A stretch of 64,000 nt of DNA from Litorimonas haliclonae (GCF_965138505.1 NZ_CBCSCO010000002.1:62001-126000), one strand, 5' to 3'; numbered from the stretch's first letter, positions 42,951 to 53,075 are shown. Notes: a model not told the origin generated them from the sequence alone. Numbers and translations are program-made.

Positions 42951-43907
42951 ATGGCCGGACACGCCGTCGAACACGACTATCACCTCATTCCTCCTAGCCC
43001 ATGGCCGTTTCTGTCAGGACTGGCCGCTCTTGTTTGGGGCACCGGAATGGTTGTTTTCTTTGCCGGACTGGTGCAGCGCACCGGCGACAACAATATGATG
43101 GAGTTTTTCTTCGCGAAGGGGCTAGACACTTGGACATCAACCTTGACCGGAGACGGTTCCGTTTCCGGCGGTTGGATTATTCTGCTTATCGGTTGTTTGT
43201 TTGCTACATTTGTTATGTATGGATGGTGGCGTGATGTCGCGCGCGAATCTGCTGCTGGCGATCACACACCGGTTGTTGATATCGGCCTGCGCTACGGTAT
43301 GATCATGTTCATCATGCAAGAAGCCATGTTCTTCGTGGGATGGTTCTGGATGTTCTTTGAAACAAGCCTTTTTCATAAGTTCCGCGCGGGTTGGAATACA
43401 GATGTCCTTCCGAACGCTGCGGAATACGCCACGAATATGGCGCCAGGCGTGACTTCAGTAAATGCATGGCATCTGCCGCTGATGAACACGTTGATTCTTT
43501 TATTGTCCGGCACGACTGTTACCTGGGCTCACCACGCATTAATCCACGGCGACCGCAAAGGAGCGAAATGGGGTCTTTTCCTGACATGTCTCTTAGGCTT
43601 CATTTTTATCGGTGTTCAAGGATTGGAATATGCTGAATTATTCCATGAGCGCGGCGAAGGTGTTGCGCCTTGGCTTGGAAATACCGCTTATGGCTCTGCT
43701 TTCTTCCTTGCGACAGGTTTCCACGGTCTGCACGTTCTTATCGGCGCCATCTTCCTGCTCGTTTGCTGGGCGCGTCTGATGAAGGGCGGTTTGCGCTCTG
43801 ACAAGCATTTCGGATTGGAAGCTGCTGCTTGGTATTGGCACTTTGTTGACGTCGTTTGGCTCTTCCTCTTTGCCTTTGTTTACATCGTCTTTGCGACGGG
43901 CCCATAA
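42951..43907 (+). CDS. ctaE: Cytochrome c oxidase subunit III
   Basis: 318 aa, seven membrane helices. Marks: YHLIPPSPWPFLSGLAAL, YGWWRDVARES, MQEAMFFVGWFWMFFETSLF, TTVTWAHHALIHGDRKG, GFHGLHVLIGAIFL, and AAAWYWHFVDVVWLFLF. It is separated from ctaG by about 130 bp with no obvious terminator. Confidence 0.97.
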   Translation: MAGHAVEHDYHLIPPSPWPFLSGLAALVWGTGMVVFFAGLVQRTGDNNMMEFFFAKGLDTWTSTLTGDGSVSGGWIILLIGCLFATFVMYGWWRDVARESAAGDHTPVVDIGLRYGMIMFIMQEAMFFVGWFWMFFETSLFHKFRAGWNTDVLPNAAEYATNMAPGVTSVNAWHLPLMNTLILLLSGTTVTWAHHALIHGDRKGAKWGLFLTCLLGFIFIGVQGLEYAELFHERGEGVAPWLGNTAYGSAFFLATGFHGLHVLIGAIFLLVCWARLMKGGLRSDKHFGLEAAAWYWHFVDVVWLFLFAFVYIVFATGP

Positions 43908-43932
43908 AGCCCGTCCTTTGACGGCTCCCTGA

Positions 43933-44337
43933 ATGGCTCGACGCCCCCCTCCTGTAGCCTCCGGTCTGAAAGGCCGGTGTCCGGAATGCGGGGAAGGCCA
44001 TCTCTTTTCAGGTCTTTTAAAGTTCGCTCGCGGGTGTGAGGCTTGCGGCGCAGACTTTACCGACGAAGATGCGGGCGACGGGCCGACCGTATTCGTGATT
44101 TTTATCGTCGGAATTTTCATTATTCCTATGGCCCTGGCGTTCCAGCTCATAACAAAAGCGCCTATGTGGCTGACAATGACGATATGGATTCCTATTATTA
44201 TCTTGGTGTGTCTGTATCTTTTACGGTTGCTGCGGGGGATTATGTTTAACTTAGCCTGGGTAAATAAGGCCCGGGAGTTTCGGAATGCCCAAATGCGTCA
44301 AAAACAAAACATTCCTGATCAAAACATACCGCGTTAA
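43933..44337 (+). CDS. DUF983 zinc-ribbon membrane protein
   Basis: 134 aa. The N-terminal zinc ribbon has CPECGEG and CEACGADF; two membrane helices follow. DUF983 is regularly found between subunit III and SURF1 in alphaproteobacteria and presumably helps oxidase assembly. Its stop shares a base with the SURF1 start. Confidence 0.9.
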   Translation: MARRPPPVASGLKGRCPECGEGHLFSGLLKFARGCEACGADFTDEDAGDGPTVFVIFIVGIFIIPMALAFQLITKAPMWLTMTIWIPIIILVCLYLLRLLRGIMFNLAWVNKAREFRNAQMRQKQNIPDQNIPR

Positions 44338-45068
44338 TGGCTAAACTTCACTTCAGACCTATGCCAGCATTGACGGTCATTCTGGCCCTTAGCGTGGCTT
44401 TGCTGATCGCGCTCGGCGTATGGCAGTATCAACGCCTGCAATGGAAAACGGCCCTGTTGGAAGATATTGAGGCGTCCGTAACCGCGCCGCCTTTGACGTC
44501 ACTTTCTGACCTGACAGATGCTATTGCCGCTGATGAGTCAGTTGATTTCCGACGCATCGGATTTACCGCCGCCCCGATTGCAGGCGCGCCGGAATACCAC
44601 CTTTATAAATCCCAACTGGGCGGAATTTATTGGCGAGTGGTGCAGCCCCTTTCAGATGGCCGCCTGACTGTTTTAGCGAAAACCGAAACACTCGAATCAG
44701 CAGTAAAAGAAGACCAAGCGGTTACGCCTCAAGAGACTGAGAGCGCGCAGTATACCGGCTATGTTCGCAAAACATACGAAATGGCACGTGTCGAGGGCTG
44801 GGTGAAATCCAAAGCCAACCCGGAAGCCAACCGTTATTTTCACTTTAACCAGACCGGGGATTGGTACGACGGCTTACCCGCGAATGTAATTGAAGGTTAT
44901 TATATAGACACGCAGTCCGCCCAAAGTGCTGATGACCTGGCTGTGCGGCGTCCTGAAATTGCCAATAATCATTTTGACTATATGCTCACTTGGTGGTCAT
45001 TTGCGCTTATTTTTATTATCATTTATCTCCTGCTGCATAAGAGAGCAGGTCGGCTTGCATTTCATTAA
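44337..45068 (+). CDS. SURF1-family oxidase assembly factor
   Basis: 243 aa. Hairpin topology with two membrane helices: residues about 8-26 before the hallmark LGVWQYQRLQWK, and a C-terminal one (MLTWWSFALIFIIIYLLL) after NNHFDYMLTWW. Needed for heme a insertion into subunit I. Overlaps the DUF983 gene by 1 bp. Confidence 0.93.
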   Translation: MAKLHFRPMPALTVILALSVALLIALGVWQYQRLQWKTALLEDIEASVTAPPLTSLSDLTDAIAADESVDFRRIGFTAAPIAGAPEYHLYKSQLGGIYWRVVQPLSDGRLTVLAKTETLESAVKEDQAVTPQETESAQYTGYVRKTYEMARVEGWVKSKANPEANRYFHFNQTGDWYDGLPANVIEGYYIDTQSAQSADDLAVRRPEIANNHFDYMLTWWSFALIFIIIYLLLHKRAGRLAFH

Positions 45069-45094
45069 CTGGGCGCGGTGAGGGAGTTCGGGGA

Positions 45095-45667
45095 ATGGCG
45101 AATGCCACAATCCACACTGTATTGAGGGCGCACGCTGTCGGCGGGCTATTGACTTTACGCCACCCGCGCTGGGCCGACTTCGAAACATGGTCCATGTTGC
45201 GCCGCGACAATAAAGATTGGCTAAGCCCTTGGGAGCCAGGTTGGACAGACGCCGCGCTAAGCCGGGTTACTTATAGAACTCAGCTCTCCCGGTTCAAGAA
45301 ACTCGTTCAAAATGGGCAGGCTTATCCCTTTCATCTTTATCACGGGGCGCAGGAAACCTTAATCGGCGCCTGCAATATCACCCATATTGAAAGGGGGAGC
45401 TCGCAGTCGGCCCGTCTGGGATATTGGGTTGGACAACGTTTTACGAGACAAGGCTTTGCCCGCGCGGCGGTCAGCGCGGTAACGCAATTCGGGTTTGAGA
45501 CCTTGGGGCTACACCGAATAGAAGCAGCCGTTCAGCCGTCAAATACTGCTTCAATCACAGTTCTGGAATCACAAAATTTCACGAGAGAAGGCACCGCGCG
45601 GGGCTATTTGAAAACAGATAAGCAATGGCGCGACCATGTTATTTTTGCCAAGCTTAGCTCGGACTGA
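45095..45667 (+). CDS. GNAT-family acetyltransferase (RimJ-like)
   Basis: 190 aa. Acetyl-CoA-binding region: SARLGYWVGQRFTRQGFARA; RimJ-type ending GLHRIEAAVQPSNTASITVL and YLKTDKQWRDHVIF. RimJ-like enzymes acetylate N-termini such as ribosomal S5. It follows SURF1 by 26 bp, so it may ride the same transcript. Confidence 0.9.
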   Translation: MANATIHTVLRAHAVGGLLTLRHPRWADFETWSMLRRDNKDWLSPWEPGWTDAALSRVTYRTQLSRFKKLVQNGQAYPFHLYHGAQETLIGACNITHIERGSSQSARLGYWVGQRFTRQGFARAAVSAVTQFGFETLGLHRIEAAVQPSNTASITVLESQNFTREGTARGYLKTDKQWRDHVIFAKLSSD

Positions 45668-45682
45668 AATAAGAGGTTTAAG

Positions 45683-46324
45683 TTATGCGGTGCCGCCCAG
45701 GAAAGAGAGTGCTTCTGGGGAAATACCGATCGCATCAAAAGCGCGCTGGCGCTTAACGTCCAGGTCCTCGCCAAAAATCATAGCTTCGTCGGCATCCACA
45801 ATGAGCCAGCCATTCTGCATAATTTCAGATTCCAACTGCCCTTCGCCCCATCCGCAATAGCCTATGGAAAGCATGGCTTTTCTAGGAGCCTCATCACTTA
45901 CGAGCGCCTCCAAAACATCTTTGGTAGAGGTGAGGGTAAGCGTATCCGAAAGTTTTAAACTGGTGTCGTCTTTATAATAATCTGAGGAATGAAGGACAAA
46001 GCCTCGATCAATATCAACGGGGCCGCCATTGAGAACCGGCGTGTCGGCGACGCGGACATCTCCTTCCACACCAATTTGCTCCAACAGATCAGAAATTAAC
46101 AAACCGCCTTTGGATTTGTTGACGATAATGCCCATCGCGCCGTGCTCGTCGTGAGAACAGACGTAAATCAGTGTATTTTTAAAGCGGGGGTCGCCCATAG
46201 CCGGGGTCGCCAAAAGGAACCGACCCGACATATAGGCAACATTTTCTTTACCGGTCTTCTTATCTTTGCTGATGCCGATTTTGGTCTCAGTCGTTCTTGG
46301 GGAGTGTTTTTTTGCTTCGCTCAT
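45683..46324 (-). CDS. YqgE/AlgH family protein
   Basis: 213 aa from the ATG at 46324 (MSEAKKHSPRT). UPF0301 marks: GRFLLATPAMGDPRFKNTLI, VCSHDEHGAMGIIVNKS, VLNGGPVDIDRGFVLHS, and GYCGWGEGQLESEI. Function is unclear despite the AlgH name. It converges on the GNAT gene. Confidence 0.92.
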   Translation of the reverse strand: MSEAKKHSPRTTETKIGISKDKKTGKENVAYMSGRFLLATPAMGDPRFKNTLIYVCSHDEHGAMGIIVNKSKGGLLISDLLEQIGVEGDVRVADTPVLNGGPVDIDRGFVLHSSDYYKDDTSLKLSDTLTLTSTKDVLEALVSDEAPRKAMLSIGYCGWGEGQLESEIMQNGWLIVDADEAMIFGEDLDVKRQRAFDAIGISPEALSFLGGTA

Positions 46325-46428
46325 AAAGAATAAATGGGCAGGACGGCTTTTCGTTTCAACCTGTCTTGTCAAAACAATGTGAGCGCCCCATATCAGAGGA
46401 ATAGATATTCAACATTGAGAGAGATGAA

Positions 46429-46917
46429 ATGACAATCAAATCAGGTGAAAAACTCCCACAAGCCAGCTTTATGACATTTGGAGACGAAGGGCCTGCGCCG
46501 AAAACGACAGACGAGGTTTTCGGCGGTAAACGCGTCGCGCTCTTTGCTGTGCCTGGCGCATTCACCCCGACTTGTTCTGCTAAGCATCTGCCTGGTTTCG
46601 TTGATAAAGCTGATGAACTCAAAGCCGCAGGCATTGACACAATTGCTTGTACCTCCGTCAATGATGTCTTCGTTATGGGCGCCTGGGGTGAGCAACAGGA
46701 AGTCGGAGAAAATGTAGAGATGCTTGCAGATGGCAATGGCGACTTTGCGAAGGATATTGGATTGACAATGGACGGCACCGGGTTTGGCATGGGCCTTCGG
46801 TCGCAACGTTACGCCATGGTCGTCAAAGACGGTGTGGTCGAACACCTCTTCGTGGAAGGTCCGGGGGAATTCAAAGTTAGCTCCGCAGAACACATGCTTG
46901 AGGCTTTAAAGGGATAG
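46429..46917 (+). CDS. Prx5-type peroxiredoxin
   Basis: 162 aa; reduces H2O2 and organic peroxides. The peroxidatic cysteine is Cys49 in PGAFTPTCSAKHLPGF; other marks are TSVNDVFVMGAWG and RSQRYAMVVKDGVV. A second cysteine (IACTS) is not at the classical resolving position, so recycling may need glutathione/glutaredoxin or another thiol. Confidence 0.94.
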   Translation: MTIKSGEKLPQASFMTFGDEGPAPKTTDEVFGGKRVALFAVPGAFTPTCSAKHLPGFVDKADELKAAGIDTIACTSVNDVFVMGAWGEQQEVGENVEMLADGNGDFAKDIGLTMDGTGFGMGLRSQRYAMVVKDGVVEHLFVEGPGEFKVSSAEHMLEALKG

Positions 46918-46952
46918 GCCTAAAGCCATAGATACAATCTGAGGGGGAATAC

Positions 46953-47879
46953 ATGACAGCCGGACAAATTTTTCTGATCGCCTTGGTGGCTTTTATTGTC
47001 TTTATCACAATAAAAGCGGTGAAGGCCGTGCCCCAAGGAATGCAATACACAGTGGAGCGATTCGGGCGATATACCCGTACGCTTCAACCCGGGCTGACCT
47101 TTATTATACCCTTCGTAGACCGGGTTGGGTATCAGATGAATATGCGCGAACGGGTGATTGACATCCCGTCGCAAGACGTGATTACCAAAGATAACGCCAT
47201 GGTCACGGCAGATGCTGTTGTCTTTATTCAAGTGATCGACGCGCGTCAGGCGGCGTATGAGGTCAATAATCTTGATAACGCGATTAAGAACCTTTGTTTG
47301 ACCAATGTTCGGACGGTGGTCGGGTCAATGGATCTTGATGAGGTTCTGTCTCGCCGTGACGACATTAATGCAAAGCTATTAACAGTCATCGACAGCGCCA
47401 CAGACTCTTGGGGCACGAAAGTCACGCGGATCGAGATAAAAGATCTTTCGCCCCCGGCTGATATTACCGAAGCGATGAATAAACAGATGAAAGCCGAGCG
47501 GGAAAAGCGCGCCGACATCCTGATGGCCGAAGGGCAAAAGCAAAGTCAGATCCTGCGCGCTGAAGGTGAAAAAGAAGCCGCTGTCCGAAAGGCCGAAGGT
47601 CAACGTGATGCGGCGTTCCTTGACGCCGAAGGCCGCGAACGCGAAGCCGAGGCCGAAGCCCGCGCGACGGAAATGGTCAGCGTCGCAATTGCTAAGGGTG
47701 ATGTGAACGCCGTGAATTATTTTGTGGCGCAAGAATATGTGAAAGCCTTTAGCGAGCTCGCCAATTCACCCAACCAGAAAACGGTTATTGTCCCAGCAGA
47801 ACTCTCGAGCCTTGCAGCGACAGTCGGGGGTATTGGCGCGCTGCTTGAAGCTGGCAATACTAAGACCGCTAAGAAATGA
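46953..47879 (+). CDS. SPFH/band-7 membrane scaffold protein (QmcA-like)
   Basis: 308 aa: an N-terminal membrane helix, a band-7 domain (VERFGRYTRTLQPGLTFIIP, QDVITKDNAMVTADAVVF), then a long Ala/Glu-rich coiled coil with repeated AEG units, and a C-terminal Gly-rich tail. Forms membrane microdomains that often regulate proteases such as FtsH. Stop overlaps the nfeD start (ATGA), the usual SPFH-NfeD pairing. Confidence 0.94.
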   Translation: MTAGQIFLIALVAFIVFITIKAVKAVPQGMQYTVERFGRYTRTLQPGLTFIIPFVDRVGYQMNMRERVIDIPSQDVITKDNAMVTADAVVFIQVIDARQAAYEVNNLDNAIKNLCLTNVRTVVGSMDLDEVLSRRDDINAKLLTVIDSATDSWGTKVTRIEIKDLSPPADITEAMNKQMKAEREKRADILMAEGQKQSQILRAEGEKEAAVRKAEGQRDAAFLDAEGREREAEAEARATEMVSVAIAKGDVNAVNYFVAQEYVKAFSELANSPNQKTVIVPAELSSLAATVGGIGALLEAGNTKTAKK

Positions 47880-48349
47880 ACGGCGACGGCAATGTCTTCC
47901 TCCAGCTCTTGGAGGGAATGAACGGTACGAAATGGCTAATTTTCGGTGTCATACTTCTGACGCTCGAGGTCATTACTGGAACAACCTATATTCTCTGGCC
48001 GGCTGTAGCCGCCTTGATCGTCGGGGTCTTAGTGTTTGTTTTGCCTCTGGCATGGGAAATGCAATTTCTCTTGTTTTTTCTCATAAGTGCGGGGCTGCTC
48101 TTTGCAGGGCACAAATACTTTCAGCCACTGATGAAGGGAGGAGAGCCTTCTGACCTCAATGACCGCGCCCGTTCAATGCTGGGCCGCCGCGTCAAAGCCG
48201 TTACGGCTTTCGAAACAGGGCGCGGGCGTGTGCAAGTCGGCGATACGCAGTGGCAAGCGATGATGGATGAAGGAAACGCCGCGATTGGCGACGAGTTAAA
48301 AATCGTTTCCGTCGAGGGGACGATCTTGAAAGTGGAGCCAGTTAGCTAA
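47876..48349 (+). CDS. NfeD-like membrane protein with OB fold
   Basis: 157 aa: three hydrophobic segments, then a soluble OB-fold domain (GRRVKAVTAFETGRGRVQVG, TQWQAMMDEGNAAIGDELKI). NfeD partners with SPFH proteins; the overlap with the upstream gene indicates coupled translation. Confidence 0.92.
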   Translation: MNGDGNVFLQLLEGMNGTKWLIFGVILLTLEVITGTTYILWPAVAALIVGVLVFVLPLAWEMQFLLFFLISAGLLFAGHKYFQPLMKGGEPSDLNDRARSMLGRRVKAVTAFETGRGRVQVGDTQWQAMMDEGNAAIGDELKIVSVEGTILKVEPVS

Positions 48350-48362
48350 GACGCAATGCTCC

Positions 48363-48836
48363 CTATTTCGGAATTCCGCGCCGGGCTAATTCATCTGCCA
48401 TTTCATTTCCTATGTCCCCGGCATGGCCTTTAACCCATTCCCATCTGACTTCGCGGGCGGCGTTGAGCTCGTCGAGTCTTTGCCATAGATCTTTGTTTAC
48501 GACCGGTTTTTTATCGCCCTTCTTCCAACCGCGTTTTTTCCATCCATGGATCCATTCCGTAATGCCCTTAAGAACGTAGGTGGAATCGGTGAACAATATG
48601 ACGGGGCCTTTAAAACCGGGTCTGACCGCTTCGAGCGCCTTGATAGCGCCCATAAGTTCCATCCGGTTGTTGGTAGTTTCTTTTTCGCCGCCAAATAATT
48701 CCTTGGAGCGTTTGCCGTGATACATTACCGCGCCCCAACCGCCCGGGCCGGGATTGCCGGAACAGGCGCCGTCTGTATAAATGACGAGAGCGCCGTCTAG
48801 CGCTCCGGCTTCTAACTTTGAGTTCTTACGCGGCAT
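48363..48836 (-). CDS. rnhA: Ribonuclease HI
   Basis: 157 aa; cleaves RNA in RNA-DNA hybrids. The four acidic catalytic residues lie in [33 protein letters not shown] and [12 protein letters not shown]. Directly follows ispH (stop to start 1 bp), so they are one operon. Confidence 0.96.
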   Translation of the reverse strand: MPRKNSKLEAGALDGALVIYTDGACSGNPGPGGWGAVMYHGKRSKELFGGEKETTNNRMELMGAIKALEAVRPGFKGPVILFTDSTYVLKGITEWIHGWKKRGWKKGDKKPVVNKDLWQRLDELNAAREVRWEWVKGHAGDIGNEMADELARRGIPK

Positions 48837-48837
48837 T

Positions 48838-49854
48838 TTAGGCGCTCAAGAGTTGGCGGGGCAGGCGAAAGACCACCTTTTCCTTCACGACTTCGACTTC
48901 CTCAACAGTGACGTCATAGCGTGAGCGCAGCGCGGCTAGGACGCCGTTTGTGAGATATTCCGGAGCGCTGGCTCCGGCAGATAAGCCAATGGTTTTCGCG
49001 GCGTCGACGCGGTCCCAGTCTAGGCTGTCAGCGTCAGAAATTAACATCGACTCGTCGGCCCCCCCTTTTGCGCCCACTTCGACCAAACGTTTAGAGTTTG
49101 AGGATTTTTGAGAGCCGATGACCAGCAGAAGGTCGCATCGTTCCGCAATTGCCTTGACGGCGGCTTGACGATTCGTCGTCGCGTAGCAAATATCTTCTTT
49201 GAAAGGCAAGGCGATGCTCGGAAACCGCTCTTGTAAAATCGCAATAAGGCCAGCTGTGTCGTCCACGCTCAAGGTGGTTTGCGTCACCAAAGCCAAGTTT
49301 TCGGGGTCAGCAGGTGAAAAGTTTCGGGCATCCTCTTCGGTTTCAATCAGCGAGATGTCACCTTCCGGCAGCTGCCCCATTGTCCCGATAACTTCGGGAT
49401 GACCCGTATGGCCAATAAGTAGAATATGCCGACCATTTTTGGCGTGGCGCTCAGCTTCGACATGAACCTTGGAAACAAGCGGGCAGGTGGCATCTAGAAA
49501 ATTCAAGTTGCGAGCTTCGGCCGCGCGCGGCACGGATTTCGGAACGCCATGGGCCGAAAAAACGACAGGACGATCGTCAGGACATTCGCTGAGCTCAGCG
49601 ACGAAAACGGCCCCCAGCCCTGATAACCTGTCTACCACGTGGCGGTTGTGAACAATTTCATGCCGCACATAAACCGGAGCCCCATATCTTTCTATGGATT
49701 TTTCGACGATCTGGATGGCGCGGTCTACACCGGCGCAAAACCCGCGGGGAGCGGCCAGAAAAACTCTTTTGCTCGCCCGGCCATCGGCCCCGAGAGTGCT
49801 CTCTCCGGTTGAAGTCTTGGACGGCGTCATTTCAGAGGCAGTGTAGCCTGACAT
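48838..49854 (-). CDS. ispH: 4-hydroxy-3-methylbut-2-enyl diphosphate reductase
   Basis: Last step of the MEP isoprenoid pathway, an Fe-S enzyme. 338 aa from the ATG at 49854, chosen because GAGGAG lies just upstream; an in-frame start at 49887 would add 11 residues. The three cluster cysteines are in [22 protein letters not shown] and [11 protein letters not shown]. The first about 30 residues before the domain are a polar Ser/Thr-rich extension. Confidence 0.96.
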   Translation of the reverse strand: MSGYTASEMTPSKTSTGESTLGADGRASKRVFLAAPRGFCAGVDRAIQIVEKSIERYGAPVYVRHEIVHNRHVVDRLSGLGAVFVAELSECPDDRPVVFSAHGVPKSVPRAAEARNLNFLDATCPLVSKVHVEAERHAKNGRHILLIGHTGHPEVIGTMGQLPEGDISLIETEEDARNFSPADPENLALVTQTTLSVDDTAGLIAILQERFPSIALPFKEDICYATTNRQAAVKAIAERCDLLLVIGSQKSSNSKRLVEVGAKGGADESMLISDADSLDWDRVDAAKTIGLSAGASAPEYLTNGVLAALRSRYDVTVEEVEVVKEKVVFRLPRQLLSA

Positions 49855-50023
49855 TAATTTCTCCTCACGCGGCTCGCTTGCTGTCATCTTGGCGTTGCGG
49901 CAGGGCGCTTATCTGTCTATGACCTGCCATAGCAGAGCGCTAGCAATATCGCCACTGCCTGTTCCCTGTATATATAGGGAAAGAAAGAGGCCTTTTTGAG
50001 GGCCGTTTATTGGGAATTACATT

Positions 50024-50617
50024 ATGCGTTTTCGGACCGTTATCATGACAACGCTCCTCGGAGTTTCAACTGCCACCGGGCTGAGTGCCTGTAAAAGCAC
50101 CGCAGATGCCCTGAATATCGGGGATGCGGCGACCAAGCAAAATGCCGGGCCCTGCCCCCGGGCCTTTGCGCTTTATGAAGCGTCCCGAATCGTTGAATTT
50201 CGCGATAATGAGCAACGGTTCGAAAATGTCGGCTTTACCGGTGAAATCAATAATGTGCGTAGTCTTTGCCGATATTACAATGACGAACCGATTGATGCGA
50301 ATTTAGAAATTACTTTTGATCTTGGCCGCGGCCCGGCGGCGAGCCAAAATGCAGCGACTTATGAGTATTTCGTCGCTGTGACTCGTAAAAATGTGGACGT
50401 TATCAATAAAAAAGTTTTCCCAATGCAGGTCACATTCCCTGCCGGGGAAGACAGAGTTCGAGTTGTCGAAGATGTCGAGGAAATAATTATTCCGCGAGCG
50501 ACAGCGACGACGTCCGGCGTCAACTTTGAGATTGTTGTCGGGTTCGAACTGACCGAAGCGCAACGCCAATTTAATGCTGAAGGCCGCCGTTTCAGATTAT
50601 CCGCTGGCCAAGAATAA
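50024..50617 (+). CDS. Lipoprotein of unknown function next to argS
   Basis: 197 aa. Signal peptide with lipobox-like GLSACKS near residue 23. The mature domain is beta-rich: GPCPRAFALYEASRIVEF, VRSLCRYY, ATYEYFVAVTRKN, FEIVVGFELTEAQRQFN. Similar proteins are often found upstream of argS in alphaproteobacteria, but I do not know a function. argS starts 21 bp downstream, so they are likely co-transcribed. Confidence 0.8.
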   Translation: MRFRTVIMTTLLGVSTATGLSACKSTADALNIGDAATKQNAGPCPRAFALYEASRIVEFRDNEQRFENVGFTGEINNVRSLCRYYNDEPIDANLEITFDLGRGPAASQNAATYEYFVAVTRKNVDVINKKVFPMQVTFPAGEDRVRVVEDVEEIIIPRATATTSGVNFEIVVGFELTEAQRQFNAEGRRFRLSAGQE

Positions 50618-50638
50618 GTACTAAGAGTAAACGCATCT

Positions 50639-52417
50639 ATGTCCTCAATTTTACAAAGTCTGGAACAGGCTTTTCAAACCGCCTTTTCAGATTTGGGATA
50701 TGAGTCTGGGCTAGGCGCGGTTCGCGAGTCTGACAGGCCTGATCTGGCTCCATTCCAATGCAACGGGGCAATGGCGGCCGCTGGCCAGGCCAAAAAGCGC
50801 GGCGAAAAAGCCAATCCGAGAGATATTGCGCAAGCCGTTGTAGAGGCTGTAAAAGACCACCCTGCGATTAAAACGATCGAAATTGGCGGGCCGGGATTTA
50901 TCAATATAGAGCCAACTGAAGATGTCTTGTCCGAGCGGGCAAGCGAGCTATCCGGTAGCGAAAATTTAGGCATAGAGCGGGTCGATCCGAAAACTATCGT
51001 CGTTGATTACGGCGGAGCGAATGTCGCCAAACCCATGCATGTGGGCCATCTTCGATCTGCCGTTATCGGAGAGGCGATTAAGCGCCTTTATCGCGCCCTC
51101 GGGCACAAGGTCATAGGCGATGTCCATATGGGCGATTGGGGCCTACAAATGGGTCACTTGATATCCGAGCTTGAAATCGAAGAGCCGGATCTCCCTTATT
51201 TCGACGAGACAAAGGTAAGCGGCTATCCAGAGGAACCGCCCGTTACGATGGACGATCTCGCCCGCTTATATCCTCAAGCCAGCAATGCAGCGAAAAATGA
51301 CGAAGATCGTATGGAGCAATCCCGTTTGGCCACGGCAGAATTACAGGCCGGACGTGCCGGCTATATGGCGCTTCTCAATCACTTTATTGACGTTTCCGTC
51401 GCCGCGCTAAAAGTCGGATATGGTAACCTTGGTGTGGAGTTTGACCTCTGGAACGGTGAAGCCTGTGTGGATCATTTAATACCCGAAATGATTGAAGAGT
51501 TTCGTCGCAAAAACATCGCAGAGGACGATGATGGCGCGCTCATCATTCGTGTCGAAGAGGAAGATGAGAATAAGGACGTGCCGCCCGTCATGCTTTTGGC
51601 GAGTTCGGGCGCGGTTTTGTATCATACAACAGATCTGGCAACCCTGGTCGACCGTAAAAATGAAATTGACCCGGACCTAATCATTTACGTTGTCGACCAG
51701 CGGCAGGCGCTCCATTTTGAGCAAGTTTTTCGCGCCGCCGTAAAGGCGGAGTGGTATAATCGGGACCAGCTTTACCACGCAGGATTTGGCACAATGAACG
51801 GCAAAGACGGCAAGCCTTTTAAAACCCGCGAAGGTGGCGTCTTGCGTTTGGAAGACTTGATCAAGATTATGAACGAGGCGGCGGAAACGCGCATCGAAGA
51901 GTCAGGAATTGGCGCTGAGTTCGAATCGTCAGAGCGTAAAGAAATCGCGCGCAAGATCGGTTTGGCGGCCCTTAAATTTGCCGATCTGCAAAATCAGCGC
52001 CTGACCAATTACGTTTTTGACCCAGAGCGGTTTACCGCCTTTGAAGGCAAAACCGGACCTTATCTTCTGTATGCCGTGGTAAGGATTAAATCTATTTTGC
52101 GGCGTGCAAAAGACGAGGGCGTCTCACCAGGAAGGGTTAAAATTTCCGACCCGACCGAGGCGCAGCTCCTTCTCGCGCTGGACGCTTTTGGCCGGGCTGT
52201 CACGGCGTCTGCCGAGAAATACGCACCGCATATTTTATGTGATCATATTTACCGCGTCGCGCAAAGCTTCTCGCGTTTTTACTCTGAATGTCCAATTTTG
52301 GCCGAAGACATTCCGGATGACGTGAAAACCTCGCGGCTGGCCTTAGCAGAGCTAACCCTGCGCCAGCTCGAAAAAGGTCTGACGATACTTGGGATCGAAA
52401 CGCCCGAGCGGATGTAG
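50639..52417 (+). CDS. argS: Arginyl-tRNA synthetase
   Basis: 592 aa class I synthetase. The HIGH-type motif is HVGHLRSAVIGEAIKR (within GGANVAKPMHVGHLRS), with VIGDVHMGDWGLQMG after it. The N-terminal tRNA-binding domain and C-terminal DALR anticodon domain (LLYAVVRIKSILRRA ... LRQLEKGLTILGIETPERM) are intact. Confidence 0.97.
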   Translation: MSSILQSLEQAFQTAFSDLGYESGLGAVRESDRPDLAPFQCNGAMAAAGQAKKRGEKANPRDIAQAVVEAVKDHPAIKTIEIGGPGFINIEPTEDVLSERASELSGSENLGIERVDPKTIVVDYGGANVAKPMHVGHLRSAVIGEAIKRLYRALGHKVIGDVHMGDWGLQMGHLISELEIEEPDLPYFDETKVSGYPEEPPVTMDDLARLYPQASNAAKNDEDRMEQSRLATAELQAGRAGYMALLNHFIDVSVAALKVGYGNLGVEFDLWNGEACVDHLIPEMIEEFRRKNIAEDDDGALIIRVEEEDENKDVPPVMLLASSGAVLYHTTDLATLVDRKNEIDPDLIIYVVDQRQALHFEQVFRAAVKAEWYNRDQLYHAGFGTMNGKDGKPFKTREGGVLRLEDLIKIMNEAAETRIEESGIGAEFESSERKEIARKIGLAALKFADLQNQRLTNYVFDPERFTAFEGKTGPYLLYAVVRIKSILRRAKDEGVSPGRVKISDPTEAQLLLALDAFGRAVTASAEKYAPHILCDHIYRVAQSFSRFYSECPILAEDIPDDVKTSRLALAELTLRQLEKGLTILGIETPERM

Positions 52418-52426
52418 TTTAAAGTT

Positions 52427-52723
52427 TTACCGCTGAACCGCGCTCTGCGGATTATATGGCGCGGCCTGTTGCGGTTGTTGATGCATCTGCTGCGCCGGGG
52501 CGACTTGCGGCTGTTGTTGAGGCGCAAACTGAGGCGGGGCGGACTGACTGGGCGCTGCAGGCTGCTGCGCCGCAGGCTTTTTGTTTCGCATGCCAGAGGT
52601 GGCCTCGAGACATTCTGCATACATATCGAGAATTTGGTCCATATTATTTTCTCCCCAGACGCCAACACCTTTAAGCTTTGAGACAAGTTCGAATGCAATT
52701 TCTTCTTTGGACTTACCGGACAT
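52427..52723 (-). CDS. Small protein with Gln/Pro-rich tail
   Basis: 98 aa. A helical N-terminal domain (KSKEEIAFELVSKLKGVGVWG, MDQILDMYAECLEATSG) is followed by about 45 residues of Pro/Gln/Ala repeats (PQFAPQQQPQVAPAQQMHQQ). No family recognised. Start has AAAGGA upstream. It converges on argS with a 9-bp gap. Confidence 0.7.
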   Translation of the reverse strand: MSGKSKEEIAFELVSKLKGVGVWGENNMDQILDMYAECLEATSGMRNKKPAAQQPAAPSQSAPPQFAPQQQPQVAPAQQMHQQPQQAAPYNPQSAVQR

Positions 52724-52849
52724 TTTTTATCCTTTGATTTACAAGTGTGCACAGCAATTAACACAGAAGGTTTAACAGAATTCCTACAGAGGAATTTGTC
52801 GCCTTCTAATTGACTCAAACCTTAAAATCGCACATGAGACGGCTATCCC

Positions 52850-53075
52850 GTCCAGATGGGAGAGTGCGGAGAATCGCCCTGTGAAAGGGGCGCCGCCACC
52901 GAAGGCGCAACCGCCCCGGAAACGCTCAGGTCAACGGACCGTTTGGACGTCAATACGCTGGAAAGCGGGTCGCCCTGTGTGGGCATGGTGAAAGACCCCG
53001 CCGACGGAGTAAGCGGTAGCTGTTTGAAAACGGCTTCCGTCAATCTCTCAGGCCCAAAGAGACAGCAGGTGGCAC
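52850..53075 (+). promoter_or_regulatory. Tandem glycine riboswitch upstream of gcvT
   Basis: Two aptamers in series. The first (about 52850-52940) has a closing stem GTCC/GGAC, GGGAGAG, GCCACCGAAGGCGCAACCGCC and AAACGCTCAGG. The second (about 52950-53075) has GCTGGAAAGC, GCCGACGGAGTAAGCGG and TCTCTCAGGC followed by AGAGACAGC. These are the conserved blocks of the glycine riboswitch. gcvT starts 37 bp later, so it should turn the glycine-cleavage operon on when glycine is high. A small hairpin GCAGG/CCTGC (about 53075-53091) could be the expression platform. Confidence 0.93.

Noticed and set aside
43638..44150. Minus-strand frame of 170 codons across coxC and DUF983
   Set aside because: Spans two conserved genes in antisense, with low-complexity composition and no ribosome site.
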